Below the pieces are notes generated by a model. It did no database searches, was not told the DNA's origin, and saw only the letters and a list, made by a program, of their open reading frames with translations. From Pararoseomonas sp. SCSIO 73927 (GTDB lineage Bacteria > Pseudomonadota > Alphaproteobacteria > Acetobacterales > Acetobacteraceae), in contig NZ_CP146232.1 of the NCBI RefSeq assembly GCF_037040815.1, positions 4,186,001-4,250,000 of the forward strand: 64,000 bases of DNA. Direction: 5' to 3'. A program made the translations under genes and the position numbers. Of this stretch, positions 35,912 through 43,422 are shown in pieces; the first letter of the stretch is position 1, and every line of letters starts with the position of its first letter.

Positions 35912-38448
35912 TGACCGACAAGTTCGAACTGGATATTCCCGTCTTGCTGCCCGAGGTTCCCGACGCGGCCGACGCCTGTGTCGGCCGCCTCGTTTCGACA
36001 TTGAGCGCCAAGCCCGGCGTTGAGCGCGCGCACGTTCTGGCCGCCGATGGCGATACGCCGGCAAAGCTGTGCATCCATTTCGACGGCGAAGCGCTGCCGC
36101 TGTCACGCGTGCGCGACATGGTGCGGGCGGCAGGCGCCGAGATTAGCGGGCGATACGGTCATGCGACATGGCAGGTCGAAGGAATCGGCCACGAACGCCG
36201 CGCCCGCACCGTCGGCGAGACCCTGTGCCAGATGCCCGGCGTGCTGCAGGCCGATGCCAGCGCCTCGGGCAGCGTTCGCGTCGAATATGACAAGGAACTA
36301 GTCGACGAGGCAGCGATCGTCGCGGCGCTGGGCAAGCTCAAGGTCAAACCGGGCAAGCGGACGGGCTCCAATCAGGCCGGTGGTCATGCTGGACACGATC
36401 ACGGCGCCGGCGACCATGCCGGCCACGATCACGGGCCTGGCGGCCATGCCGAAGGCGCGGAAAAGCACGGACTGGGCGATGGCCACGATCACGCCCATGC
36501 CAATTTCCTTGGCCCCAATACGGAGCTGATCTTCGCGCTCGCCTGCGGCGCGCTGCTGGCGATCGGCTTCGCGATCGAAAAGCTGGTTGCGGGTGCCCCC
36601 GACTGGCTGCCGACCGCCTTCTATGTGGGTGCCTATGTGTTCGGTGGCTTCTTCACGCTGCGCGAGGCGATCGACAATCTGAAGCTCAAGAAATTCGAGA
36701 TCGACACGCTGATGCTCGTCGCGGCCGCCGGTGCCGCGGCGCTCGGCGCCTTTGCGGAAGGCGCGCTACTGCTGTTTCTGTTCAGCCTCGGCCATGCGCT
36801 CGAGCATTATGCGATGGGTCGCGCCAAGCGCGCGATCGAGGCGCTGGCCGAGCTCGCGCCCGACAAGGCGACGGTGCGCCGTGGAGGGCAGACCTCGGAA
36901 ATCCCCGTCGAAGAGCTGGTGGTCGGCGACGTCGTGATCGTGCGACCGAACGAGCGCCTGCCCGCTGACGGCTTCCTCATCAAGGGGTCGAGCGCGATCA
37001 ACCAGGCCCCAGTCACCGGCGAGAGCATCCCGGTCGACAAGGAACCCGTCGCAGATGTCGAGACGGCGCGCGCGAAGCCCGATGCCGTTGACGCCGCGTC
37101 ACGGATTTTTGCTGGGACGATCAACGGCGGCGGCGCGATTGAAATCGAAGTGACACGGCGCTCCAACGAAAGCGCGCTCGCCAAGGTCGTGAAGATGGTG
37201 AGCGAAGCGGAGACGCAGAAATCCCCGACCCAGCGGTTCACCGATCGGTTCGAGCGCATCTTCGTGCCGGTGGTGCTGGCGCTGTCGTTTATCCTGCTGT
37301 TTGCCTGGGTCGTCGTCGACGAGCCGTTCCGCGACAGCTTCTACCGGGCGATGGCGGTGCTGGTTGCCGCCAGCCCTTGTGCACTGGCCATCGCCACCCC
37401 CAGCGCGGTTCTATCAGGGGTCGCGCGGGCCGCACGCGGCGGGGTACTGGTCAAAGGCGGCGCGCCGCTCGAGAATCTTGGCTCTCTGAAGGCGATCGCG
37501 TTCGACAAGACCGGTACGCTGACGGAAGGGCGTCCACGCATCACTGATGTCGTCCCGGTCGACGGCGCGAGCGAGGCGGATTTGTTGACGCTCGCCGTCG
37601 CCGTCGAAGCCCTGAGCGATCACCCGCTGGCGCAGGCCATCGTCAAGGACGGTCGCGAACGCCTGGGTGGACGAGAACTGCCTGTCGCAATCGACGTCAA
37701 GAGCCTTACCGGACGCGGCGTCACCGCGACTGTCGACGGCGAAACGGTGTGGATCGGCAAGGCAGAGATGTTCGGCGTGGAGGGCATCCCGTCGCTGAAC
37801 GCCGCCGCAACCGATGCCATCGCCCAGCTTCGCGAAGGCGGCCGCACGACAATGGTTGTCCGCAAGGGCGACCGCGACATCGGCGCGATCGGCCTGATGG
37901 ACACGCCCCGCGAGGCAGCCAAGGTCGCCCTCAGGCGCCTGCGCGACATGGGCATAACTCGCATGATCATGATCTCCGGCGATAACCAGAAGGTCGCCGA
38001 CGCCATCGCCCGCGAGGTCGGTCTCGACGAGGCATGGGGCGATCTGATGCCGGAAGACAAGGTCGCCGCGATCAAGAAACTCGCCGGCGAGGACAAGGTC
38101 GCGATGGTCGGCGACGGCGTCAACGACGCCCCTGCGATGGCGTCGGCAACGGTCGGTATTGCAATGGGTGCCGCTGGCTCGGATGTGGCCCTGGAGACAG
38201 CAGACGTCGCGTTGATGGCCGACGATCTCGCGCATCTGCCGTTCGCTGTGGGCTTGAGCCGCCACACCCGCGGCATCATCCGGCAGAATGTGTTCGTCAG
38301 CCTTGGCGTCGTGGCGTTCCTCGTGCCGGCCACCATTCTCGGACTCGGCATCGGCCCGGCGGTGGCGATGCACGAAGGTTCGACGCTGCTCGTTGTCTTC
38401 AACGCGCTTCGCCTGCTCGCTTTCAAGGATCGGACCGGCGCGGCGTGA
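35908..38448 (+). CDS. Heavy-metal P1B-type ATPase, SPC/HEGST (P1B-4-like) subgroup
   Basis: 846 residues. The N-terminal ~150 residues look like two degenerate HMA folds without CxxC, then a His-rich linker (HAGHDHGAGDHAGHDHG ... DGHDHAHA, ~155-195). Eight TM helices, A-domain TGES (APVTGESIPVDKEP), TM6 metal site SPC (489-491, AASPCALAIATPSA), phosphorylation Asp533 in AFDKTGTLTEG, nucleotide domain SDHPLAQAI, GDGVNDAPAMA, and C-terminal HEGSTLLVVFN. SPC plus HEG-S/T-T marks the P1B-4 group (Co2+/Fe2+/Zn2+ efflux), unlike the CPC of ZntA/CadA. It is therefore a predicted cytoplasmic metal exporter with a histidine metal buffer. It follows a ZIP transporter, and no regulator is present. Confidence 0.93.
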   Translation: MMTDKFELDIPVLLPEVPDAADACVGRLVSTLSAKPGVERAHVLAADGDTPAKLCIHFDGEALPLSRVRDMVRAAGAEISGRYGHATWQVEGIGHERRARTVGETLCQMPGVLQADASASGSVRVEYDKELVDEAAIVAALGKLKVKPGKRTGSNQAGGHAGHDHGAGDHAGHDHGPGGHAEGAEKHGLGDGHDHAHANFLGPNTELIFALACGALLAIGFAIEKLVAGAPDWLPTAFYVGAYVFGGFFTLREAIDNLKLKKFEIDTLMLVAAAGAAALGAFAEGALLLFLFSLGHALEHYAMGRAKRAIEALAELAPDKATVRRGGQTSEIPVEELVVGDVVIVRPNERLPADGFLIKGSSAINQAPVTGESIPVDKEPVADVETARAKPDAVDAASRIFAGTINGGGAIEIEVTRRSNESALAKVVKMVSEAETQKSPTQRFTDRFERIFVPVVLALSFILLFAWVVVDEPFRDSFYRAMAVLVAASPCALAIATPSAVLSGVARAARGGVLVKGGAPLENLGSLKAIAFDKTGTLTEGRPRITDVVPVDGASEADLLTLAVAVEALSDHPLAQAIVKDGRERLGGRELPVAIDVKSLTGRGVTATVDGETVWIGKAEMFGVEGIPSLNAAATDAIAQLREGGRTTMVVRKGDRDIGAIGLMDTPREAAKVALRRLRDMGITRMIMISGDNQKVADAIAREVGLDEAWGDLMPEDKVAAIKKLAGEDKVAMVGDGVNDAPAMASATVGIAMGAAGSDVALETADVALMADDLAHLPFAVGLSRHTRGIIRQNVFVSLGVVAFLVPATILGLGIGPAVAMHEGSTLLVVFNALRLLAFKDRTGAA

Positions 38449-38597
38449 AATGGCTGACCGTATTTGACCTCGACGGGACGCTGGGTGAGAGCGAGCAGCC
38501 CGTGTCGGCCGAGATGGCGGCGACGCTCGCATCCCTGCTGGCCGAGATCGATGTCGCGGTGATCTCGGGTGGCAACTGGCCGCAGTTCGCCCGCTAA
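38445..38597 (+). pseudogene. Truncated HAD-superfamily (IIB) hydrolase, N-terminal 50 residues
   Basis: A GTG start overlapping the ATPase stop gives VFDLDGTLGESEQPVSAEMAATLASLLAEIDVAVISGGNWPQF. This carries HAD motif I (DxDGT) and motif II (ISGG), the start of a phosphomannomutase-like HAD-IIB protein that would normally be ~240 residues. It ends at a TAA at 38595, 13 bp before the right duplicate, so it was cut by the cassette junction. Confidence 0.7.
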
Positions 38598-38609
38598 GTC
38601 GTTTCGGAG

Positions 38610-38881
38610 TCGTCATATGATGCAGGAATGGGCCGACACCGTCGATGCCTGGGTCGAGGGGCGGAAGTATGTTCCAACGCTGCTGCCGACAGTCATGCCG
38701 TCTATCGCGCTCGATCCTGCCCTTTGACCGGGCGGGACTTGCGCTTGGTGACGTCGGGATGCTGCGCGCGATGGATCGGCTTCGCGCGCCGCGCCAGCAA
38801 CCAGGCGTGGACCTCGGCGAGATCCCAGACGATGCAGCGCGGTGACAGCGCGAAGCGGCGTGGAAATTCGCCGCGCTGCTC
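38610..38881. repeat. Direct repeat, right copy (int 3' remnant plus start of the intact alpA)
   Basis: Near-identical to 34535-34805. It restores the original int-alpA junction: integrase tail on the + strand, alpA on the - strand. Identity begins around GTCG-CA-ATGATGCAGG and is lost after GCTGCTC at the far end. Confidence 0.9.
38617..38727 (+). pseudogene. Integrase C-terminal remnant
   Basis: 36 codons (MMQEWADTVDAWVEGRKYVP...SIALDPAL plus stop), one residue-neutral copy of the tail of the ICE integrase at 33396-34652. It is non-functional alone and serves as the scar of the cassette insertion. Confidence 0.85.
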
Positions 38882-38977
38882 CATCTCGTAGATTGTGCTG
38901 TCGGCCAGGGGCACCATCTCGCGCAGTTGGTGCCGCCGGATGGTCTTCCTGATCTCCAAAGGCTCGCTCTGACCCAT
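38702..38977 (-). CDS. AlpA-family DNA-binding regulator (intact copy)
   Basis: 91 residues from the ATG at 38977, with AAGGAG upstream. The pattern IRRHQLREMVPLADSTIYEMEQRGEFPRRFALSPRCIVWDLAEVHAWLLARR is the AlpA/MerR-like HTH used by P4-type islands (helix-turn-helix in LADSTIYEMEQRGEFP, wing, then W..EV..W). AlpA proteins activate excision or integrase genes of cryptic elements. It converges on the integrase remnant; in the ancestral layout it converged on int itself. It is a candidate excisionase or int regulator. Confidence 0.88.
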   Translation of the reverse strand: MGQSEPLEIRKTIRRHQLREMVPLADSTIYEMEQRGEFPRRFALSPRCIVWDLAEVHAWLLARRAKPIHRAQHPDVTKRKSRPVKGQDRAR

Positions 38978-39389
38978 ACCCAATCTCCTTAGCGGCTGTC
39001 GCTGGCGATTGAGAACGATAGGTGCCGATGCCGGAAGTCCCTCCCGAGTGGCGTGCGGCAATTTCGGGCTCTGGCGTAGAAATCGGCGGGTCATTTTCAG
39101 TCCTGACAGCGCGGCCGGACATCCGTCAGCCCACAGAATCTGCACGACTCGCCGCACGCGTTCCGCGCCGTAATTGCGCTGTTCAGATCACGCACCATTT
39201 ACTGCTTGCACCGGCGAGATGCGATCCGGAAGTCCGCTAGCGACGTAGCAACAGTCGAATGTGTGACACTTAAGGATTTCGTGGGCGGCGGTAGCGAGGA
39301 GACGGAGAAGACCCATAATCTGATCGGAACAGTTCTCGGGGGCTGACGGGGCTACGTTTGCAAAGACCTTTGCATCATGGGGAACCATC
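38978..39389. other. Intergenic region between alpA and lysR with a 16 bp palindrome
   Basis: 412 bp without a recognisable gene. It must hold the divergent promoters of alpA (left) and lysR (right). TGCAAAG-AC-CTTTGCA (39359-39374), a perfect dyad ending 15 bp before the lysR start codon, is a likely regulator site. Confidence 0.5.
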
Positions 39390-40388
39390 GTGCCGAGATC
39401 GAAGATCGAGCTGCGCCATGTGCGCTACATCATCGCTGCCGCGGAAAGCGGCAGCTTCCGGCGCGCGGCGCAAGATCTCGGCGTCGAGCAGTCGGCGATC
39501 AGCCGCCGCATCCGCGATGTCGAGGATGAGATCGGCGCACAGCTGTTCCGCCGTCATCCTGCCGGCGTCGACCTGACGGACATCGGCAAACAATTCCTGA
39601 ATCAGGCCGCCCCTGGGGCTCGCCAGATCGGATCGGCGCTCGACGGCGCAAGAACGGTGGCGAACAGAGGACGGCATCTTCGGATCGGCGTGTTCGGGCC
39701 TCTGACCATGGGCTTTCTGTCTGAGCTCTTCGGGGCCTTTCGGGGTGACCGCCCGGGGGTCAAGCTGCGGTTCAGCGAGGGCAGTTGTCCCGAACTTATC
39801 GCGGCCGTGCGGCGGGGGCAGCTTGATGTCGGTGTCGTCGCCGAAGCATCGCCCGGGAAGGGCTTTGACGTGACGCATTTGTGGGCCGAGCCCGTGTACG
39901 CGGCATTGCCGGACGGCGACCCACTCGCCGATCAGAAGGCGCTCCGGTGGGATGACCTGCGTGATCGGCACTTTGTGGTGACTGATTTACCGACCGGCGA
40001 TTTCGCGAAGGGTTACCTGATGCGAAACCTCCAGACTTCGCCCGGAGACCTCCAGATCGAGCAATTGTCCGTCACTCGGGAATCTCTGATGCAGATCGTC
40101 GCGCATGGGGACGGCGTCACCATCGCAGGCAGCGCGCATGTCCGTCACGGTCTGCCAGGCATTGCTTTTCGCCTGATCGAGGATGCTGTTCTCCGCTATG
40201 GTGCTGTCCACCCGCGAGGGGCGCTCCATCGGAACCTCGAGCGCCTGCTGGCGCTGGCAAAGTCTTTCTCGGAGCGAGATGACGCTTGGTTCGCCCGGCA
40301 ACGGCTCATGCGCCCTGAGCATCGGCGCGTGCCGCACGTTGACTGCCATCGCGGCGCGCGCGGGCGAACCCCCGATCGGTTGCAATGA
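39390..40388 (+). CDS. LysR-family transcriptional regulator
   Basis: 332 residues from a GTG. N-terminal wHTH: LRHVRYIIAAAESGSFRRAAQDLGVEQSAISRRIRDVEDEIGAQLFRR. Periplasmic-binding-like effector domain starts at HLRIGVFGPLTMGFLSELFGAFRGDRPGVKLRF and has LDVGVVAEA and the second-lobe GVTIAGSAHVRHGLPGIAFRL. LysR genes are often found at this place between alpA and the trb operon in this ICE type. The 3' end overlaps the convergent DUF2274 gene by 83 bp. The effector is unknown. Confidence 0.92.
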   Translation: MPRSKIELRHVRYIIAAAESGSFRRAAQDLGVEQSAISRRIRDVEDEIGAQLFRRHPAGVDLTDIGKQFLNQAAPGARQIGSALDGARTVANRGRHLRIGVFGPLTMGFLSELFGAFRGDRPGVKLRFSEGSCPELIAAVRRGQLDVGVVAEASPGKGFDVTHLWAEPVYAALPDGDPLADQKALRWDDLRDRHFVVTDLPTGDFAKGYLMRNLQTSPGDLQIEQLSVTRESLMQIVAHGDGVTIAGSAHVRHGLPGIAFRLIEDAVLRYGAVHPRGALHRNLERLLALAKSFSERDDAWFARQRLMRPEHRRVPHVDCHRGARGRTPDRLQ

Positions 40389-40560
40389 AGCGCTCGAGCA
40401 TGGGCACAATCAGCTTCGTCGGGTCGCCGATGGTCTGGCCTTGTTCGCGGCCGAGTGCTGCGGCGTAGGCGACGAGGTCCCGATGCAGCGGCGCAGGGAG
40501 TTCAATCGTCACCTTGACCGGCTTGTCGTCGATGATCGGGCCGAGCTTCAGCTTGGTCAT
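40306..40560 (-). CDS. DUF2274 protein at the end of the trb operon
   Basis: 84 residues from the ATG at 40560, which overlaps the trbI stop (ATGA). KLKLGPIIDDKPVKVTIELPAPLHRDLVAYAAALGREQGQTIGDPTKLIVPMLERFIATDRGF is the DUF2274 pattern, a small RHH-like protein invariably downstream of trbI in alphaproteobacterial ICEs. Function unknown; possibly DNA-binding. Confidence 0.88.
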   Translation of the reverse strand: MTKLKLGPIIDDKPVKVTIELPAPLHRDLVAYAAALGREQGQTIGDPTKLIVPMLERFIATDRGFARARRDGSQRAARADAQGA

Positions 40561-41759
40561 CACAACCCTCCATAAGGTTCGAGCACGAGGTCGCGGGTGA
40601 CGATGACGCGCACGGGGAACCCCGGTCTGATCGTCAGGGTCGGCGCGACATTGAGTTGCCGACGGATGATCTGCTGCCCTGCGTCGTTGATGGTGTCCTG
40701 CCCGCCGTTGCGGATCGCCCGGAGCAGCCGATCCTGATCGTCAACGGCGAGTTCGGCGCCGACCGACAGCAGTGTCGACAGGCCGGCAGCCTTGGCGAGA
40801 TCCCACCAGTGATAGTCGACGCCATCCTGGAGACCCGCATAGCCTTGCGCGTCGGCTCCGGGTTGACGTTCCAAGACGATCGAACGGCCATTCGGGAGGA
40901 TGAGCCGCTTCCAGACGAGCAGCACCCGGCGCTGACCGAAGCCGACATCGTTGCTGTACTCGCCGATCAGCCGCGTGCCCTGCGGGACGAGCAGGATGCG
41001 CCCGGTCGGGCTGTCGTAGACATGCTCCGTGACCTGCGCGGTGATCTGGCCGGGCAAGTCGGATCGGATGCCGGTGATGAGGGCCGCGGCGATGACGGCG
41101 CCGGTCTGAAGCACATAGGGCGATGCCGGACCCATCACGCGATCTGGCGAGACCGTGCGGCGGTCCACGCCCGCATTCAGGAACGCGAGCTGGCGATCCT
41201 GCGCCGTCGCTGCACCTGGCTGGCCCGGAAGACCTAGCCCAGAGAGGCTCGGGCTGCCTGGTCCACCAACTGTCGCAATCGGAGCTGCGACGCGCGCCTC
41301 CGTCTGGAAGAAGACGCGGCTCGTTCGGGCAGCTTCTTCTTCCGCGCGCCTGCGTTGCTCGACCGGATCGACGGTGGGCGCTGCTGCCATCGGCGGCGTG
41401 ACGGGCTGGCCACGGTTCTGCGCATCGAGGATGGGGCGCCCCAGATCCCCGGGCAGCGGAGGCCCAAGCACCGGACCGGTGTAGTCGCGTGGCAGGCCGG
41501 CGAGCCCGTCCGCAGTTCGCCGATTTTGCGTGGAGTAAAGCTCCTCACTGCCAGGGCCGATACTGCGCGTCTGAAGCGCATAGATGAGCGCGCCACCAAC
41601 CCCGAGGGCGGCGACGAGACTGATGCCGCCCAGCACCTTTCGCGACAGTCGGGTGACCCGGGGCGGTTCGGCGCGCAGCCGCATTGGCGCAGCGGCGTCG
41701 CCGGGTTGTGTGCCGACCAGCTGTGCGTCGGCTTCGTTGGGCGTGTCGCGCTCGCTCAT
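40560..41759 (-). CDS. trbI: TrbI/VirB10-type conjugal transfer protein
   Basis: 399 residues from the ATG at 41759, overlapping trbG. Cytoplasmic N-terminus, one TM (KVLGGISLVAALGVGGALIYAL), a Pro-rich periplasmic linker and the C-terminal VirB10/TrbI beta-barrel domain (VLQTGAVIAAALITGIRSDLPGQITAQVTEHVYDSPTGRILLVPQGTRLIGEYSNDVGFGQRRVLLVWKRLILPNGRSIVLE). It spans both membranes and joins the inner and outer rings of the mating channel. Confidence 0.95.
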   Translation of the reverse strand: MSERDTPNEADAQLVGTQPGDAAAPMRLRAEPPRVTRLSRKVLGGISLVAALGVGGALIYALQTRSIGPGSEELYSTQNRRTADGLAGLPRDYTGPVLGPPLPGDLGRPILDAQNRGQPVTPPMAAAPTVDPVEQRRRAEEEAARTSRVFFQTEARVAAPIATVGGPGSPSLSGLGLPGQPGAATAQDRQLAFLNAGVDRRTVSPDRVMGPASPYVLQTGAVIAAALITGIRSDLPGQITAQVTEHVYDSPTGRILLVPQGTRLIGEYSNDVGFGQRRVLLVWKRLILPNGRSIVLERQPGADAQGYAGLQDGVDYHWWDLAKAAGLSTLLSVGAELAVDDQDRLLRAIRNGGQDTINDAGQQIIRRQLNVAPTLTIRPGFPVRVIVTRDLVLEPYGGL

Positions 41760-42736
41760 GACGCGGGCCTCCCATCGGTGCGAACGATCCGGACCGTCTG
41801 CTGGCGCTCGCCACTGCCGAGACGGAGCTCGGCGGCGCCGAACAAACGGTCGACGATCAGGATGTTCTGGTGGATCCGGCTGTTGGCGATTTGCGGTTCG
41901 CCATCTGCGCCGATGACGAAGAGCGGGGGCATCTCGCCCTGAACGATCCCGCGCGGGAACTCGACATAGACGCGGCGCCCGTCGTCGTAGACCGAGATTG
42001 GCCGCCACGGCGGCGTGTTGCCTGTAAGACCGTAGCGATAGTTCCGTGCCGCAACGGCCGGGATCACTGGTGTAGCGGGCACTGCCTGTCTCTGCGAGGC
42101 GGGCGGCTGCGGATAGGCCCAGGCGACGGCCGGCATATAGGGGCGTTCGCCCGAGCGCAGCTCGATCATGTAGATGCGACGGTCGGTGGTGATGACCAGA
42201 TTGGTCGTGATGTCTGGCCGTGTCGGCTTCACGAGGACATGGACGCGCCGGGTGATGCCCGAGCCGCTCTCTGTGTCGCCGATGATCCAGCGCGCCGTAT
42301 CGCCCGCAGCGATCGGGCCGGCGCCGGTCAGGCTTTCGCCTGGTTCCAACGCGATGTTGGTGATCTGCCCGGGAGCGGCATAGACTTGATAGAGCGCGCC
42401 CTCGCTCCAGGGATAGATCTGTATCGAGTTGTAATACCCCTCGCGGCGCGGTTCGACGCGCGCGGCGGCATTGGCATTCTCCACGCGGCCCGCCGGCGTC
42501 CCCGCGGCAGCGCCACCGCGCGCGGGTGTCCAGGCGGGCGGTGTGTGAAGCGGCCTAGGTGGCGCCTCCGTGACGGCAGCCGGCACAGGGGGAAGTGGCG
42601 GCACATCGGCGTCATAGCTGATCTGTGGCGGTCGGTTGGTCGCGCAGCCGGCCAGCGCCAATCCCGAGATCAGCAAAAGCGCAGAGCCGGATAGGCGGAA
42701 GCCACGGCTCGCGGGTCGGCGGAGATGATTTCTCAT
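41756..42736 (-). CDS. trbG: TrbG/VirB9-type conjugal transfer lipoprotein
   Basis: 326 residues. Lipoprotein-like signal with lipobox-type LALAGC (Cys31). Mature part: IQIYPWSEGALYQVYAAPGQITNIALEPGESLTGAGPIAAGDTARWIIGDTESGSG and the C-terminal TrbG/VirB9 region PWRPISVYDDGRRVYVEFPRGIVQGEMPPLFVIGADGEPQIANSRIHQNILIVDRLFGAAELRLG. Outer-membrane core component pairing with TrbI. Confidence 0.95.
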   Translation of the reverse strand: MRNHLRRPASRGFRLSGSALLLISGLALAGCATNRPPQISYDADVPPLPPVPAAVTEAPPRPLHTPPAWTPARGGAAAGTPAGRVENANAAARVEPRREGYYNSIQIYPWSEGALYQVYAAPGQITNIALEPGESLTGAGPIAAGDTARWIIGDTESGSGITRRVHVLVKPTRPDITTNLVITTDRRIYMIELRSGERPYMPAVAWAYPQPPASQRQAVPATPVIPAVAARNYRYGLTGNTPPWRPISVYDDGRRVYVEFPRGIVQGEMPPLFVIGADGEPQIANSRIHQNILIVDRLFGAAELRLGSGERQQTVRIVRTDGRPAS

Positions 42737-43422
42737 TGCCCCATTTCCCGCGACCAGTTGATGGCGTTGACGTAGATCCCAAGCGGATTGGCCCGCAGCC
42801 GCTCTGCGTCGCGCGGGGGTTGGATCACGATGGTCAAGATGGCTGTCCAGCGCTGTGTCGTGGAGAGCTGGCCGTTCTCGTACTGGCGTTCGGTCCAGGC
42901 CACGCGGAAGCTGTCAGGCGACGCGCGGATCACGCTCGACACTTCGACCGACACCTGCTGCTTCCCGACGCGGGTGAACGGATCGTTGGCGCGGGCGAAG
43001 TCATTGAGGGCCGCCGCGCCGCGATCGGTCGTGAACTCGTAGGCGCGCAGCCAATTCTGCCGCACGACGATGGCGTCGGCCGGGATCGAGCGGACCTGCT
43101 CGATGAACCGCGCCAGATGCCAGGCCACCTGCGGGTCGGTGGGGCGGTAGTCGGCCTGCGCTGGCGCGACCGCCTGCGCCTGGCCGAGATTGTCGACCTG
43201 CACCACCCACGGGACGATGGTCCCGCGCGCCGACTGCCAGACCAGCGCGGCAGCGAAGCCGGCGGAGAGGATCAGGCAGCCGAAGGCCATGAGCCGCCAG
43301 TTTCGGGCCTGGACACGCGCTGAGCCGATTCGATCATCCCAGATCTGCGCCGCGCGCTGATATGGCGTCTCGGGCTCGGGCGTCTTTCCATAGTGGGTTG
43401 CGGGTCGCTTGAAGAAGCTCAT
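42733..43422 (-). CDS. trbF: TrbF/VirB8-type conjugal transfer protein
   Basis: 229 residues from the ATG at 43422 (MSFFKRPATHYGKTPEPETPYQRAAQIWDDRIGSA). One TM (NWRLMAFGCLILSAGFAAALVWQ) and a VirB8-like NTF2-fold periplasmic domain ending in NPLGIYVNAINWSREMGQ. Overlaps trbG and trbL by a few bases. Confidence 0.95.
   Translation of the reverse strand: MSFFKRPATHYGKTPEPETPYQRAAQIWDDRIGSARVQARNWRLMAFGCLILSAGFAAALVWQSARGTIVPWVVQVDNLGQAQAVAPAQADYRPTDPQVAWHLARFIEQVRSIPADAIVVRQNWLRAYEFTTDRGAAALNDFARANDPFTRVGKQQVSVEVSSVIRASPDSFRVAWTERQYENGQLSTTQRWTAILTIVIQPPRDAERLRANPLGIYVNAINWSREMGQ

Noticed and set aside
34535..38881. An insertion sequence or transposon as carrier of the metal cassette
   Set aside because: No transposase, no terminal inverted repeats and no short target duplication; instead there is a ~270 bp homologous duplication.
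40183..40575. Plus-strand frame overlapping the end of lysR and DUF2274
   Set aside because: It overlaps two well-supported genes and has no family pattern.
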